Below, in pieces: positions 9,471 through 22,064 of a stretch of DNA of 64,000 nucleotides. The notes beneath the pieces are model-generated. The model was not told the origin of the DNA. It worked only from the letters and a program-made list of their open reading frames with translations, and did no database searches. This DNA is from Molanna angustata. Taxonomy: Eukaryota; Arthropoda; Insecta; Trichoptera; Molannidae. Location of the stretch: the NCBI GenBank assembly GCA_963576475.1, contig OY754971.1, positions 32,501 through 96,500 of the forward strand. Reading direction: 5' to 3'. Numbering within the stretch: the stretch's first letter is position 1; every line of letters begins with the position of its first letter. The position numbers and the translations under genes were made by a program.

Positions 9471-12400
9471 ATGGCTCAAGTCAATCTCCAGAGGTGCGAA
9501 GCGGCAACGTTGAGCTTCATTGATAAGTTTTCCGAGGAAGGCTATGATGTTGCTCTTCTACAAGAACCCTACACTGGGAATAAAGGAAAGGTCAACAAGA
9601 AGATCTTTGATGGACTGACCTTCCAGAAACCGCAAAAAGACCATGTGGTCAAGGCGGCAATTCTAGTGGCCAAAGGGACCGCGAATGACAGCATCATGTT
9701 ACAGCAGTTTTCCGATCACGCGTGCGTGTTTGTGGAGATGACACTCGGCGGAATTAAGTTGGTCGTTGGATCTGTATACTGCGAACCAGGAGAAAGCGTT
9801 GAAAGGAACGTTTCCTGCGTCGATAAAATTATGAATTCGGACAAAAAGCATACCGTCCTTTTTGGTGCTGATGCAAATGCTAAAAGCATCTGGTGGGGCA
9901 GCGCGCGAACTGACAAAAGAGGAGAAGAAGTCATAGACTTCTTATCTCAACATCAACTCCACGTCTTAAACGAAGGCAATACACCAACGTTCGAAATTAC
10001 GCGCAATAACATTGATATATCGAGCGTAATTGACGTTACAGTTTGTACGCAAAACCTACTCAGCAAAATCAGTCATTGGAAAGTTGACAGGGAAATAGCT
10101 CCACTCTCCGATCATAACGCAATTACATTTGACATTGAGAGACAAACAACGCCTGGTTCGATAGAAGACTCCACGTTTTTGTATAAAACAGCCAAAGCTA
10201 ACTGGACGAAGTTCCAAAAGAAACTAATAGCTCACGTGGAAAGTAAACAGATCAACGAGGAAAGAATTTCTGAAAACGACCAAACTGTGATACTGGAAAG
10301 ACAGATTCAATCCATCACGGATGGTATCCACGAATCCTGCAGAGCAGCGATACCACCCATCAGACCTCCTAAGCGAAAGAAGTGCCCGTGGTGGAACTCT
10401 GAGCTAGAGTCGTTAAAGAAGAAGGCCATAGCCTCTAAAAGAAGACTCAAAAACTCAGCCATCGCGAGGAGAACCCAAATTACGCTTCCAGAATACATTA
10501 GAGCCAAACAGGAGTTCAAAGAGGCCATCCAGGTCGCAAGAACCAAAAGTTGGAAAGAATACTGTCAAATCCAAGAAAACGAAACCGTCTGGAGCTGCGT
10601 CCAACGAATCTTGAAACCCTACAGTCGCAAACCACCCGAGACTGTCAAAACTGCAAAAGGATTCACAAACACGGCGCGAGAATCTGCGGAAGCCTTCCTC
10701 GAGAAATTCTTTCCGGATGATGACACGAACAACGAGACGACCGAGCAGACCAACATTTGAATTAACTCACGCTCCACGCCTTCCCTCGAAGACGAACAGC
10801 CCTTTACGCAGGAAGAGGTCAAAAAAATAATCGTGTCCATGAATCCATCCAAAGCCCCAGGAAGTGACCACTTCACCTCTGACATATGTCTACAAGCCTT
10901 CGAAGCGATCCCGAAAGAGTTGACAGCCATTTACAATGCTTGCCTCAGACTCGGATGTTTCCCGAGAGCGTGGAAAATTGCCCGAATCAAAATCATCCCC
11001 AAACCGGGTAAAGATGACTACGAGGACATATCGTCATACCGTCCGATCGGATTGATATCCGTTCTTGGAAAGACACTCGAGAAACTGATCGCATCCCGTA
11101 CACAATGGAGACTCATAAGTGAGGAAAGACTCAGCTTACGACAGTTTGGTTTCACGCCCCAAACGAGCACTGAAGACGCTCTCTACGACACGGTCAGAAG
11201 GATCAAGACCGCCCATAGAAAAGGAAACGTAGTGCTAGCTATCTCCTTAGATATCCAAGGGGCGTTCGACAATGCGTGGTGGCCGTTCCTGCTCAGCCAG
11301 CTGGCCGATAAGAGCTGCCCCCGCAATACTTTCGCACTCATAAAGAACTACCTGAGTGATCGAACTGTCGAGACCGTCTACGCAGGCGTAAAAGTATGGA
11401 AAGAGAGCAACAAAGGTTGCATTCAAGGATCGGCCTGCGGACCTATGTTCTGGAACATAATCCTAGACCAACTCCTTCAACTGCCTTTCCATCCCAACGT
11501 ACACATCCAAGCCTTCGCGGATGATGTCTTCCTCATTATTGAAGCAGCTGACACTCCAACTCTGGAAACGATCGCCAACGTAACTCTCGATACGGTCTCC
11601 CAATGGGGAACAAAAGTAAAGCTTTCATTTTCAGAGGCAAAAACAAAGGTGCTCTTCATGACTAAGAGGAGAGTGAGAGAACCAAAGATTATTATGAATG
11701 GCCAGCCACTCCCCCTCTCTGAAGACGCCAAAGTACTAGGGGTCACTATTGATCACAAGTTAAACTGGAGCAAACACGTGGACACGATTTGTAAAAAAGC
11801 TACTGGCATCACTAATAAATTAACGACCATGGCAAAAGCGACATGGGGACTTCCCCCTGAAGCTATTAAAACCATATACCATGGAATAACAGAGCCAGTA
11901 GTGACCTATGCGTCCAGCGTCTGGGCGGACGCTGCGAAAAGGCAAAACATCCGCAAGAAGCTCAACATCGTCCAACGGGCGGTCGCACTGAGAATATGCA
12001 AGGCATACAGAACAACGTCGCTCACGTCCGTCCAAGCAATAGCAGGAGTCATGCCACTGGACTTGAAGGTGGAAGAGCTGTCACTAATATACGACACCAA
12101 AATAAAAGGTACCATCCAAGAGCTACTCCCTTCGGACGTAAGGCTCCAGAACAAGGTAAAGATTAAAGAACTCCCGCACCCAACCGAACAAATAGGGGTG
12201 AAAACCGAATACCTCGGCAATATCGAGCAGTCTTCGACAACTGACGCCGATACCCTATACATCTATACAGATGGTAGCAAAACGGAAGGGAAAGTTGGAG
12301 CAGCTTTTGTTACCTTTGACCATGATAATAAAGAGATAGCCACCAAAAAGCTTCCCATGGCAGACCATTGCACCGTCTTTCAGGCCGAGCTCGTAGCCAT

Positions 12401-13118
12401 CAGAGAATCGCTAGAATGGCTAACGAAACAAAGACAAAAGCACTCGCAGGTTAAACTTTTATCGGATTGCAAAAGTGCAATAAAAGCGCTCGAAAACGGA
12501 GCCCCGACTAACCGGCTTGTCTTTTCCATACAAAACACCTGCAAAAGCTTGAAAGAAAACGGCACAACGTGCACATTTGCTTGGATTAAAGGACACTCTG
12601 GAATACCGGGCAACGAACGAGCTGACCAACTTGCAAAAGATGCAGCAACAAAAACAAAGACTGTTAAAATATATGATAAATTTCCGCTGAGTCACGCAAA
12701 AAGGCTTATAAGACAACACCTCCTGAGCAAATGGGAACAGAGATATGCTGAATCGCAAACTGGCAAAGTCACTAAGACATTCTTTAACAACTTACAACAA
12801 GCACATGCATTCAGGAAATACAACAAAATCTCATATTTCCTCACACAGATGCTCACAGGGCACGGAGCGAACAAATCATACCTACATCGCTTCAAAAAAG
12901 TAGATGACGCCCTATGCCAATGCGATGACACCAGCGAACAGTCCATAGACCATATAATCGAAAATTGTCCGATGTTCCAGAGAGAGCGATGGAGCATCCA
13001 AATGCTTCTTCAAAGAAAAAACATAAACTTCCAAAATAGAACAGAAGCAATAAACAATCCACAATACATTGAATTTTTGGAATTAGTGGCACAGAAGGTG
13101 GCCAAACTAAATAAATGA
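9471..13118 (+). pseudogene. TRAS-like ORF2 with one nonsense codon (copy 2)
   Basis: The reading frame is continuous over 1215 codons except for TGA at 10758-10760, where copies 1 and 4 have CGA; this is a C-to-T change at a CpG. Domain positions if read through: APE endonuclease residues 1-222 (E32, D134, SDH at 213-215), RT about 455-830 (D594 in LDIQGAF, FADD at 682-685), RNase H about 928-1060 (D934, E973, D998, D1052), and a zinc motif with C1149, C1151, H1160 and C1166. This is the best preserved ORF2 in the window. The stop falls between endonuclease and RT, so the copy is probably dead unless supplied in trans. Confidence 0.9.
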
Positions 13119-13467
13119 TATCAGACAACACTTACTCCTTTACAACAATTTATTTCCTATTCTATTTTATTTATCTTTCTTTAATCAATTTTATTTTTCT
13201 TTAATCAATTTACTTTCCAGAAGGCAGCCAAATTAAACAAATTAAATAAAACATACTCTTTTATTTCATACCTATAACAATTTGAATTCCCAAACACAGC
13301 ACATGTCTAAAAACAATACACCACAACAAAACAAAACAACAGCAGCACATACACTCACAAATATTCACAAACTTAATCACGCAATACACAATAAACATAC
13401 CCACACACTACACACAAAAATGCCGGATGTCAGTAGCATAACATCACGGAAGACCTAGAAAGGTCAG

Positions 13468-13522
13468 CTTCTCCGACAAGGTTTTCTGTGGTTCCCTTGT
13501 CAGTAACGCAAATGCGGAGAAG
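13468..13522 (+). promoter_or_regulatory. Predicted 55-nt two-stem RNA structure, type A copy 2
   Basis: Same fold and same length as in copy 1: outer CTTCTCC/GGAGAAG, inner GACAAGG/CCTTGTC. Confidence 0.72.
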
Positions 13523-13688
13523 GTCCCAAATAAGGCCGCAGCCGACATCCCTCCCATCCCAACACAAACACAATAAACACAATACAAATAACTACTAAGA
13601 CTCTCAACAAAATTAAATATGAACACAACCTTGTATTGTTATAAGCAAGGGAGACAATAACAGACTAACAATCCAAAAAAAAAAAAAA

Positions 13689-13770
13689 CCTAACCTAACC
13701 TAACCTAACCTAACCTAACCTAACCTAACCTAACCTAACCTAACCTAACCTAACCTAACCTAACCTAACC
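13689..13770. repeat. Telomeric (CCTAA)n block between copies 2 and 3
   Basis: About 16 perfect 5-bp units lie between the poly(A) tail of copy 2 and the 5' end of the type B element. The block ends ...AACC|ATGG, the same C|T break position seen at copy 1. Confidence 0.95.
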
Positions 13771-14472
13771 ATGGTCGTATGGTACGTTGTATGGTGAGCA
13801 CGTGTCGCCGAAGCTCCTAGTTGTAAAATCAATATCTCGGGATATTCGACAGTTGCGAGTGTAAAAACATTGTTTTCGTGTGTATGAAGTGTGTGCGCAG
13901 CGGCACAAGTGTTTGTGAAACTGTATCTTGAAAATTATAGAATTTATTAACAATTGAAAGTTGGCGTCTATTTTGGCGTCCATTTTTGTATGGCAAAATT
14001 TTATTCGTTAATTGTGCGCTCAGTTTACAATATTTTTCAAAACCAACATTTGTGGGTATAGACTACCTGTGTCTCAGTATAAGTACCAATTTTCATGCGA
14101 AAATTCCAACGGATGCTCGAGATATATATGGATTAGGAAAAATTCAAGATGGCGCCCACCCAATTTGTATGGGAAAAAGATGGCCGTTTTTGAGTTATCA
14201 AAAACTTCTCGCTACCAGCGCGTTGATATCTCCATACAAATTTGTATGGAGAATTTCTTCCAAAATTTTCGGGTTTCGCGCCTGACCACTTGGGTCTCCA
14301 TACTAAATTGTATGAACTAAATTGTATAAAAAATTAACATTATTGTGTAACAGTGTTGTGCAACAGTATTTATAAATAGTTAATGGTCTGCAAATCAATA
14401 ATATTAGTTAATCCCAAACTCGAGCTTCGTGTATGGAAATAAATAACGAAACAAGAGACACAAGGAGAGAAC

Positions 14473-15579
14473 ATGGATTCAACCTTTGATCAATCTGAGG
14501 GAGATGAATCTAGCTCGATGGCGAAAAGCCAGAATAAAGAAGATGAATCATTCAATGAAACTGACTTACTGGTGGCAGCTGCCGTGGAACTGCTTAAAAG
14601 CGCCGGCAATCTCAAAAGAGATATTAGAATTAAGGTAACAAAAACATTGGAGTGCCTCAAAATAAAAATCAACGAGTTGACCAAGGCTGCTGAAATCAGT
14701 AAGTTATCACAAAAAGATACACCAGGAAATGACGTAGCAACCAAAGATGATCTAGCAGAAATGAAAAAGGAACTGAAAGAAATGTGGAGCAGCAGAAGCG
14801 AAGAGCCAATTGGAAAAGATGAAGATATAAGAAGAAGATCACACGCACAGCCAACATACGCCCTCATAGTGGGCTCAGGATTAAAGACAAAGACAAGTGA
14901 ACAACTCGAGAAGGACATTAAGGAATCTATTGACATAAAGAAAGTGGGCGTCAGCATAGAGGGAATGAGAAGGGCAAGCAATCAAAGAGTGGTATTAACG
15001 CTGAGATCGAGGGCAGACACAGACACTCTCAAGGACGAGCTGAACAAAAGGGAGAACATGAGGGTGGAAGAGGGCAAGAAGAAGTTACCTTGCATTATTA
15101 TTAAACATGCGCCCTCCGATTTGAACGAAGTTAAACTGAACGAGGCAATTCTCCGTCAAAACAAAGCCCTGAGTGACTGTGGAGATGTAAAGATAAAATT
15201 TACAATGAAAACTGCTGTCAAAGAAAGGATCAATATCGTGTGCGAAGTCGAACCTAAAACATGGAAGAGCATGATGAAGGCAGGAACAATTTACGCTGAA
15301 TATCATAAACTCACAGTACAAGACTTTTGTCCAATCGTCCAATGCTTCAAGTGCCTGAAATTTGGCCATATGAGAGCCCAGTGTTCAAACAAACTAGCGT
15401 GTCCACATTGCACTGGTGAGCACCTGGTGAAAGACTGCCCTGAAATTCACAATCCAGCGAAGTGTATTAACTGCACAAACGATAACAGAGAAAACAACCA
15501 TAGCGCCTTCAGTAAAGAATGTTCAATTAGAAAAATTAAAGAGAAAATAACAAAAGACAGAACCAACTATGGATTTTAA
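14473..15579 (+). CDS. TRAS-like ORF1, Gag-like zinc-knuckle protein (type B)
   Basis: An intact 368-residue ORF1. The N-terminal third is acidic and Lys/Glu-rich with likely coiled-coil character. The C terminus carries three zinc knuckles starting near residue 291: C-x2-C-x4-H-x4-C (CFKCLKFGHMRAQC), C-x2-C-x3-H-x4-C (CPHCTGEHLVKDC) and a longer C-x2-C-x8-H-x6-C. The layout matches type A ORF1 while the N-terminal half does not obviously align. Expected role: binding element RNA and guiding it to telomeres. The start was chosen as the first ATG in frame after stop-rich leader DNA. The end overlaps the start of ORF2 by 11 nt. Confidence 0.92.
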   Translation: MDSTFDQSEGDESSSMAKSQNKEDESFNETDLLVAAAVELLKSAGNLKRDIRIKVTKTLECLKIKINELTKAAEISKLSQKDTPGNDVATKDDLAEMKKELKEMWSSRSEEPIGKDEDIRRRSHAQPTYALIVGSGLKTKTSEQLEKDIKESIDIKKVGVSIEGMRRASNQRVVLTLRSRADTDTLKDELNKRENMRVEEGKKKLPCIIIKHAPSDLNEVKLNEAILRQNKALSDCGDVKIKFTMKTAVKERINIVCEVEPKTWKSMMKAGTIYAEYHKLTVQDFCPIVQCFKCLKFGHMRAQCSNKLACPHCTGEHLVKDCPEIHNPAKCINCTNDNRENNHSAFSKECSIRKIKEKITKDRTNYGF

Positions 15580-18500
15580 CAAGCCAAGCAGAGAAGGAGA
15601 TGTAGCTGTTATGGATTCCCAGCCCATAAGATTCATTCAGTGGAATTTGGGTCGCTGTAAAGCTGCGCAAGAGCATCTGTTATCGCATGCTTCTCTTTAT
15701 GATATAATGCTTGTTCAAGAACCATACACAAGCAATTGTGGACAAATCACTGCACCAGGTTTCGAAGTCTATCAGGTCGGAATATCCAAAGATAATTGTT
15801 GTAAAGCTGCAATCCTGATAAAAAATGAGTTTCCCAAAGGGCTAATGTTAACTAAATATTCGAATCCAAATTTTGTTTTTGTTAAATTTAATACTGATAC
15901 CGGTCCGATCATTATTTGTTCTGCTTACATAGAACCGTTATCGGAGATTGAACCACTTATGGAAAATGTGAAAATTCTAGCTGAACATACGATAATTGTC
16001 GGAGGGGACATGAATGCGAAAAACATCTGGTGGGGTAGCAACAGAACAGACAACAGAGGTGATATTTTGGCATCATACTTGTCACACTCTGCTTTGCACA
16101 TCCTTAATGAAGGCTCAACACCAACTTTTGAAACATATAGGGGAAAAAACTATTTACATAGTGTCATAGACGTAACTTTTTGCTCCCCACAGTTGCTCAA
16201 CAAGGTCGAGGGCTGGAATGTTGACAAGTCGCAGAATATCCTCAGCGACCACAATCCAATAGTCTTCAAACTCCTCAGTGGTAAAACTGATCTACCCATT
16301 ACACGAACCTTTATCTACAACACCAAAAGGGCCAACTGGAATAAATTTACCACCAGTGTCCATGGTCAACTAAAGGAACAAAATATAACCCCTGAAAAAT
16401 TTAGTGCTGAGAGCACGACTGAATCGTTGGATAAAAATTTGACTACACTGTATGCCATAATAGACAAATCGTGCAAGGAAAGCATTCCCTTAAGGAAGAT
16501 ACAGTCTAGAAAACCTTGCCCATGGTGGACTCAGGAGTTAAATGACCTTAAACATAAAGCAAGACGAGCCAAACACAAGCTGGAAAACTCAAGTCAACAC
16601 CGAAGAGAATCAACTTTACAAGAATACCTCAAACTAAAAGACGAGTACAAAACCGCAATTAGCAACGCTAAAACGTCATCATGGAAATTATATTGTGAGT
16701 CACAAAACAAAGAAACTGCCTGGGGAACAATACACAGAGTACTTACCAAACAACGTAAAAGAACTACACCCGCAACGCTAAAAGATGGAAGTGAACAGCT
16801 TGACTCAGCGGAAAGCTCTGCACAAAGGTTGATGGAAAGATTCTTCCCTGATGACGATGAAAGGATCGATAATGTAGAGCAAAATGAAATAAGGAAAAAC
16901 GCTTATTCATTACCCTCAACAGAAGATGACCCACCATTCACACCCATGGAAATAGAAGATGTCTTCAAAAGCATCTCTCCCAACAAGGCTCCTGGAGAGG
17001 ACAACTTCACATCTGACATCTGTTTGCAGTTGTACATTAATAACCAAACCTTATTTCATGAACTCTATAATGCATGCCTGCGACTAAATTACTTTCCAAT
17101 ATGTTGGAAGAAGGCAATTGTTATTGTTATACCTAAACCAGGAAAGGATGACTTAAGATATGTCAGCTCATACCGACCAATAGGACTGATATCAGTTTTT
17201 GGAAAGATCCTGGAAAAACTCATTATAAACAGAATCAACTGGCATCTTCATGGTAAAAATTGTCTCAGTAAAAACCAATTTGGTTTTACACCTCAAAAAT
17301 CCACAGAAGATGCTTTAATCGCATCACTAGAGACTATAAAACGGGCCTACACAAATAAAAAAACTAACAGTTGCAATATCATTGGATATCAAGGGTGCGT
17401 TTGATAACGCCTGGTGGCCCTTTCTTTTATCACAATTGAGGAAGAAGAACTGTCCACGTAATCTTTTCTGCATGGCTGCAAGCTACCTAAGAGATAGACA
17501 AGTCCAACTTACGTATTTCGACACCCAAAAATCTAAGAAAACAAACAAGGGGTGTATTCAGGGATCTACGTGCGGACCAAGCTTCTGGAACATCATCATT
17601 GACGACCTCCTCCAACTGGAATTTGACAACGGAGTTGAAGTTCGAGCGTATGCTGATGACATATTCTTAATAACAACAGGAGATTCTACACCTGAACTTG
17701 AAGTTTTAACAAATAGAGCTTTATCTAAAATAACTGAATGGGAATCTAAGGCAAAACTTCATTTTTCAGCTGAGAAAACTCAAGCCATGTTTATTACAAG
17801 AAGAAAAGATCCACCTCCATCCCTTAAAATGAGACAATGCGCCATTAATTTTGTGGATCACTTCAAAATTCTCGGAGTAGTGATTGACAAGAACCTAAAT
17901 TGGTCCAAACACATTGATGAAGTATGCAAAAAGGCCACAAAAATCACTAATAAGTTGATACTAGCTGCAAAACCCACATGGGGTGCGTCTCCCATGGTCA
18001 TCAGACAGATTTACATCGGAGCTATTGAACCCTTGATAACGTATGCAGCACCAGTATGGGCAGAGGCTGTAAAGAGGAAAACAAATATAAAAAAATTAAA
18101 CCGAGTACAAAGACAGATAGCTATTAGATGCTGCAAGGGCTACAGAACCATCTCATTAACATCGGCCCAAGCTCTCTGCGGGATTGTCCCATTAGACCTA
18201 AAAGTTCAAGAGATATCTGAGCTTTATCAAGTAAAAACTACAAAATTTTTAAAGGATTTGCCAGAAGACCGAAAATACCAAGGAACCAAAAAATACTTCG
18301 ATCTGCCACACCCAGCAAAAAGAACAAAAATTGAAACCAAATTGTTTGGCGAGAATCCCCCAATAGCAGCTGTTGGTGAGCTCCAAATATTTACTGATGG
18401 AAGCCGTTTGGATGGAAATGTGGGAGCTGCATTTGTTCCATTTGATAATGGAAAAGAACTAGTTGGTAGAAAGTTCAAGCTTGAGAGTTACTGCTCAGTT

Positions 18501-19277
18501 TTTCAGGCGGAGTTATATGCGATCAAGGAAGCCATAAATTACGCACTTCTTAAACCACCAAACAGATGGCAGAAAATCCTAGTTCTTACGGACAGCAAAT
18601 CGAGTCTGGAAGCCATTCAGGACTCTCAGGCATTGAACCCATTGGTTTTTATGATAAAAGAAAAAATCCAGGAGCTACTGCAGCGGAACCAAGATGCACA
18701 AATAGGTTGGATTAAAGCCCATATAGGCATCCCCGGTAACGAATTGGCTGACACTAGAGCCAGAGAAGCTACTTTGAAAAAGGTACAGCCAGATTATGAC
18801 TATTTTCCTTGGAGTTTTGCCAGGAGAATGGTACACTTGAGGACAATTCAGAAATGGAACGAGAGATATAAATCATCAATTACAGGAAACACAACCAAGC
18901 TGTTTCTTCCAGATATAAATAGCGCGTTACATTTTCTTAGAAAGGTGCAACCCACATTCGAGCTTACTCAAATTATGACCGGACATGGATGCTTCAACAG
19001 CTACTTCAAAAGATTTAAATTGACTGACAACGAAACTTGCCCATGCGATGATGAAACCCCTCAAGATGTTACGCACCTGCTAACGACATGTACTATATTC
19101 AGTCTGCAGAGAAATAGATTGGATGCAGAATGCCGGAGGGAAGGACTGGACATGGTTCAAGTGTCTGAGATAATGAAACATGAAAGATTGCTACCAAAAT
19201 TTGTAACTTACGTAATTGACATTAATAAAAGAATAAAAGAAGTAAACAAAGAAAGAAGTGAGCTGGTTAGTGATTAG
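15569..19277 (+). pseudogene. TRAS-like ORF2 (APE-RT-RNase H), single-base frameshift, type B
   Basis: ORF2 encodes endonuclease (LVQEPYT, GGDMNAKNIWW, LSDHNP), RT (LDIKGAFDN, QGSTCGP, AYADD), RNase H (FTDGSRLDG, FQAELYAI, TDSKSS, GNELADTRA) and a C-terminal zinc motif (CPCDDETPQ...H-x5-C). The first part ends at 17404 and the second is open from 17382. The break is explained by one extra A in the seven-A run at 17357-17363, which separates the RT fingers from the palm motif. Everything else is intact, so this copy may have been active recently, or the extra A may be a sequencing artefact. The start ATG overlaps the ORF1 stop region, suggesting coupled translation. Confidence 0.9.
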
Positions 19278-19519
19278 TGACGGAGACTACAAGAGATATA
19301 TTGATAGTGCAACGTAGAGCTGCTATGCGTAGGCTGCAAAATTTAATATCCAAGTGTTAAGATATTAAAACTTTCATTGATAATCACATCGAGTGATAGA
19401 CACATATTATGTAAATAGTAATTACTCTATCTGACAGTCAATAGTAATTGATACATTAAAGCTATATAGTATTAAGTCGAACTTTAACAAGTTATATTGT
19501 AATTTTGTTGCTATTAATA

Positions 19520-20760
19520 CTTTGTATTATAAATGCAGCATGCATTTTATATGATAAATGTAACCTAAATGTAATATTGTTGTAATAAATACTTTATATG
19601 ATAAATGCAAAATGCACATCATATGATAAATGTAACCTAAATGTAATATTGTAGTTATAAATACTTTATATGATAAATGCAAAATGCACTTTATATGACA
19701 AATGTAAATACTTAATATGACTGATGCAAAATGCACTTCATATGATAAATGTATCCTAAATGTAATATTGTTTGTTATAAATACTTTATATGATATATGC
19801 AAAATGCACTTTATATGATAAATGTAACCTAAATGTTATTTTGCTGCTATAAATACTTTATATAATAGATGCTAAATGCACCTTATATGATAAATGTAAC
19901 TTAAATATAATATTTTTGTTATAAATACTTTATATGATAAATGCAAAATGCACATCATATGATAAATGTTACCCAAACGTTATATTGTAGTTACAAATAC
20001 TATATATGATAAATGCAAAATGCACTTTATATGAAAAATATAAATACTTTATATGATAGATGCAAAAGGCACTTCATCCTAAATGTAATATTGTTTGTTA
20101 TAAATACTTTATATGATATAAGCAAAATGCACTTTATATGATAAATGTAACCTAAATGTAATATTGTTGCTGTAAATACTTTATATGATAGATGCGAAAT
20201 GCACTTTATATGATAAATGTAACCTAAATGTAATATTGTTTGTTATAAATATTTTATATGATAAATGCAAAATGCACATCATATGATTAATATAGCCTAA
20301 GTGTAATATTGTAGTTTAAAATACTTATATGATAAATTTAAAGTGCCCTTTATATGATAAATGTAAATACTTTATATGATATATGATATATGTTGCTTTA
20401 TATGATAAATGTAACCTAAATGTAATATTGTTGTTATGAATACTTTATATGAAAAATGCAAAATGCACTTTATATGATGAATGTAACCTAAATGTAATAT
20501 TGTTGTTATGAATACTTTATATGAAAAATGCAAAATGCACTTTATACGATAAATGTAACTTAAATGTTATATTGTTGTTATAATACTTTATATGATAAAT
20601 GCTAAATGCACTTTATATGATGAATGTAGCCATAGCTTAATATTTGTTGTTATAAATACTTTATATGGTAAATGCGAAATGCACTTTATATGATAAATGT
20701 AAATACTTTATATGATAGATGCAAAATTCACTTTATATGATGAATGTAAGATATACCTTA
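19520..20760 (+). repeat. Degenerate tandem repeats in type B 3' UTR
   Basis: About 1.24 kb is built from imperfect units with the cores CTTTATATGATAAATG, TAACCTAAATGTAATATTG and ATGCAAAATGCAC, spaced roughly 50-75 bp apart and varying in length. The core contains TAACCTAA, which equals the telomeric C-strand motif. Type A has no such block. No coding frame is supported here. Confidence 0.85.
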
Positions 20761-20788
20761 GATGTTAATTGTAATAAAGATTCATAAA

Positions 20789-20809
20789 CCTCGTACATAA
20801 CAAGCGAGG
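20789..20809 (+). promoter_or_regulatory. Predicted 3'-terminal hairpin, type B
   Basis: CCTCG (20789-20793) pairs with CGAGG (20805-20809) around TACATAACAAG. Compared with types A and C, one T-A pair is replaced by C-G, so pairing is kept. It lies about 20 nt before the A-rich tail. Confidence 0.72.
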
Positions 20810-20842
20810 AATTGTATGTTTAATAATAAAAAAAAAAAAAAA

Positions 20843-21103
20843 CCTAACCTAACCTAACCTAACCTAACCTAACCTAACCTAACCTAACCTAACCTAACCT
20901 AACCTAACCTAACCTAACCTAACCTAACCTAACCTAACCTAACCTAACCTAACCTAACCTAACCTAACCTAACCTAACCTAACCTAACCTAACCTAACCT
21001 AACCTAACCTAACCTAACCTAACCTAACCTAACCTAACCTAACCTAACCTAACCTAACCTAACCTAACCTAACTTAACCTAACCTAACCTAACCTAACCT
21101 AAC
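20843..21103. repeat. Telomeric (CCTAA)n block between copies 3 and 4
   Basis: About 52 units, all perfect except one AACTT variant near 21071. The block ends ...AAC|AGATTG at the next element. Confidence 0.95.
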
Positions 21104-22064
21104 AGATTGTTAGTCAAGTAGCCGCTGAAGACACACACACTTCTTGAGAAGATTGGTTCGATATTTTTTAATATTATATTTTCAAATTGTTAAATTTCAA
21201 ATATAAATTCCCTAAGTATTTACAAAACTTCTAGGCAAAGTTTGATTCCGAGCCTTGATTTGCATTTATTTTTTAAATCCATATACATAATTTTCTTAAT
21301 TCTTATATTCTCATTAGTTTCTGCTATAACTCTCAATTCATAGCTACCTATCATATATTTTATATTTTCATCACACAAATACCTACATATTATTTATTTT
21401 TATTACACAAATACATATTATATATTTTCATTACACAAACACATATTATATACTTTCATTACATACATACATATTATATATTTTAATTTCACAACACCCA
21501 TATCATACCTATTCATATTATATTTATTTTATTTATCGATATTATATTTTATTATTTCAAAAATTTGACACAACACCCATATACATACCTATACACATTA
21601 TATTTATTCATTTTACATATCTACATATATACATACCTATACATATCATATTTATTCATTCACACTAGAGTGCACATATATAATTTTAATTCATTTATAC
21701 ACACACATAGAATATCAACTTTGTTTCAAATTTGATCATCCAAACATCACGTGAACATTGTATTAAAATTTGACTGTTTCTACCAACAAAGCGTTCAAAC
21801 CACTCACAAATACATATTATATATTTTCATTACACAGACACATATTATATACTTTCATTACATACATACATATTATATATTTTAATTTCACAACACCCAT
21901 ATTCATACATATTATATTTATTTTATTTATCGATATTATATTTTATTGTTTCAAAAATTTTTTTCGCCGGCCTTTTTTTTTTTTTTTTTTTCTGTCAAGG
22001 CCATTCTTCACCCCTGTTTCAGTTTTCTGTTTTCAGTTTCTACCTGATTTGTTTCAACTTTACC

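Larger units (their letters stand above)
7575..13688 (+). mobile_element. TRAS-like telomeric non-LTR retrotransposon, type A copy 2
   Basis: Second type A element, starting within the 50-bp TTGTTAGTCAAGTAG block without the upstream 102-bp repeats, and ending in poly(A) followed by CCTAACC. The leader carries a 45-T tract and an extra segment with CACACTTGAGTGCACA that copy 1 lacks. ORF1 (8282-9454) is intact. ORF2 (9471-13118) has one nonsense codon. The 3' UTR carries both predicted structures. The sequence is nearly identical to copy 1 over its coding part. Confidence 0.9.
13771..20842 (+). mobile_element. TRAS-like telomeric non-LTR retrotransposon, type B (copy 3)
   Basis: A second, clearly divergent family inserted into the same repeat in the same orientation. 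It has a 702-bp leader (13771-14472) with scattered TTTGTATGG motifs, ORF1 (14473-15579), an 11-nt overlap, ORF2 (15569-19277, one frameshift), a 1.5-kb 3' UTR made mostly of degenerate tandem repeats, an AATAAA near 20773, a terminal hairpin and poly(A) running into CCTAACC. Proteins align with type A throughout (for example WWPFLLSQL, CGPSFWNII), but DNA similarity is low. The leader shows no 102-bp repeat and no poly(T) tract. Confidence 0.9.

Noticed and set aside
10758..10760. In-frame TGA in copy 2 ORF2 as a recoded codon
   Set aside because: Both sister copies have CGA here, so a simple CpG transition is the better explanation.
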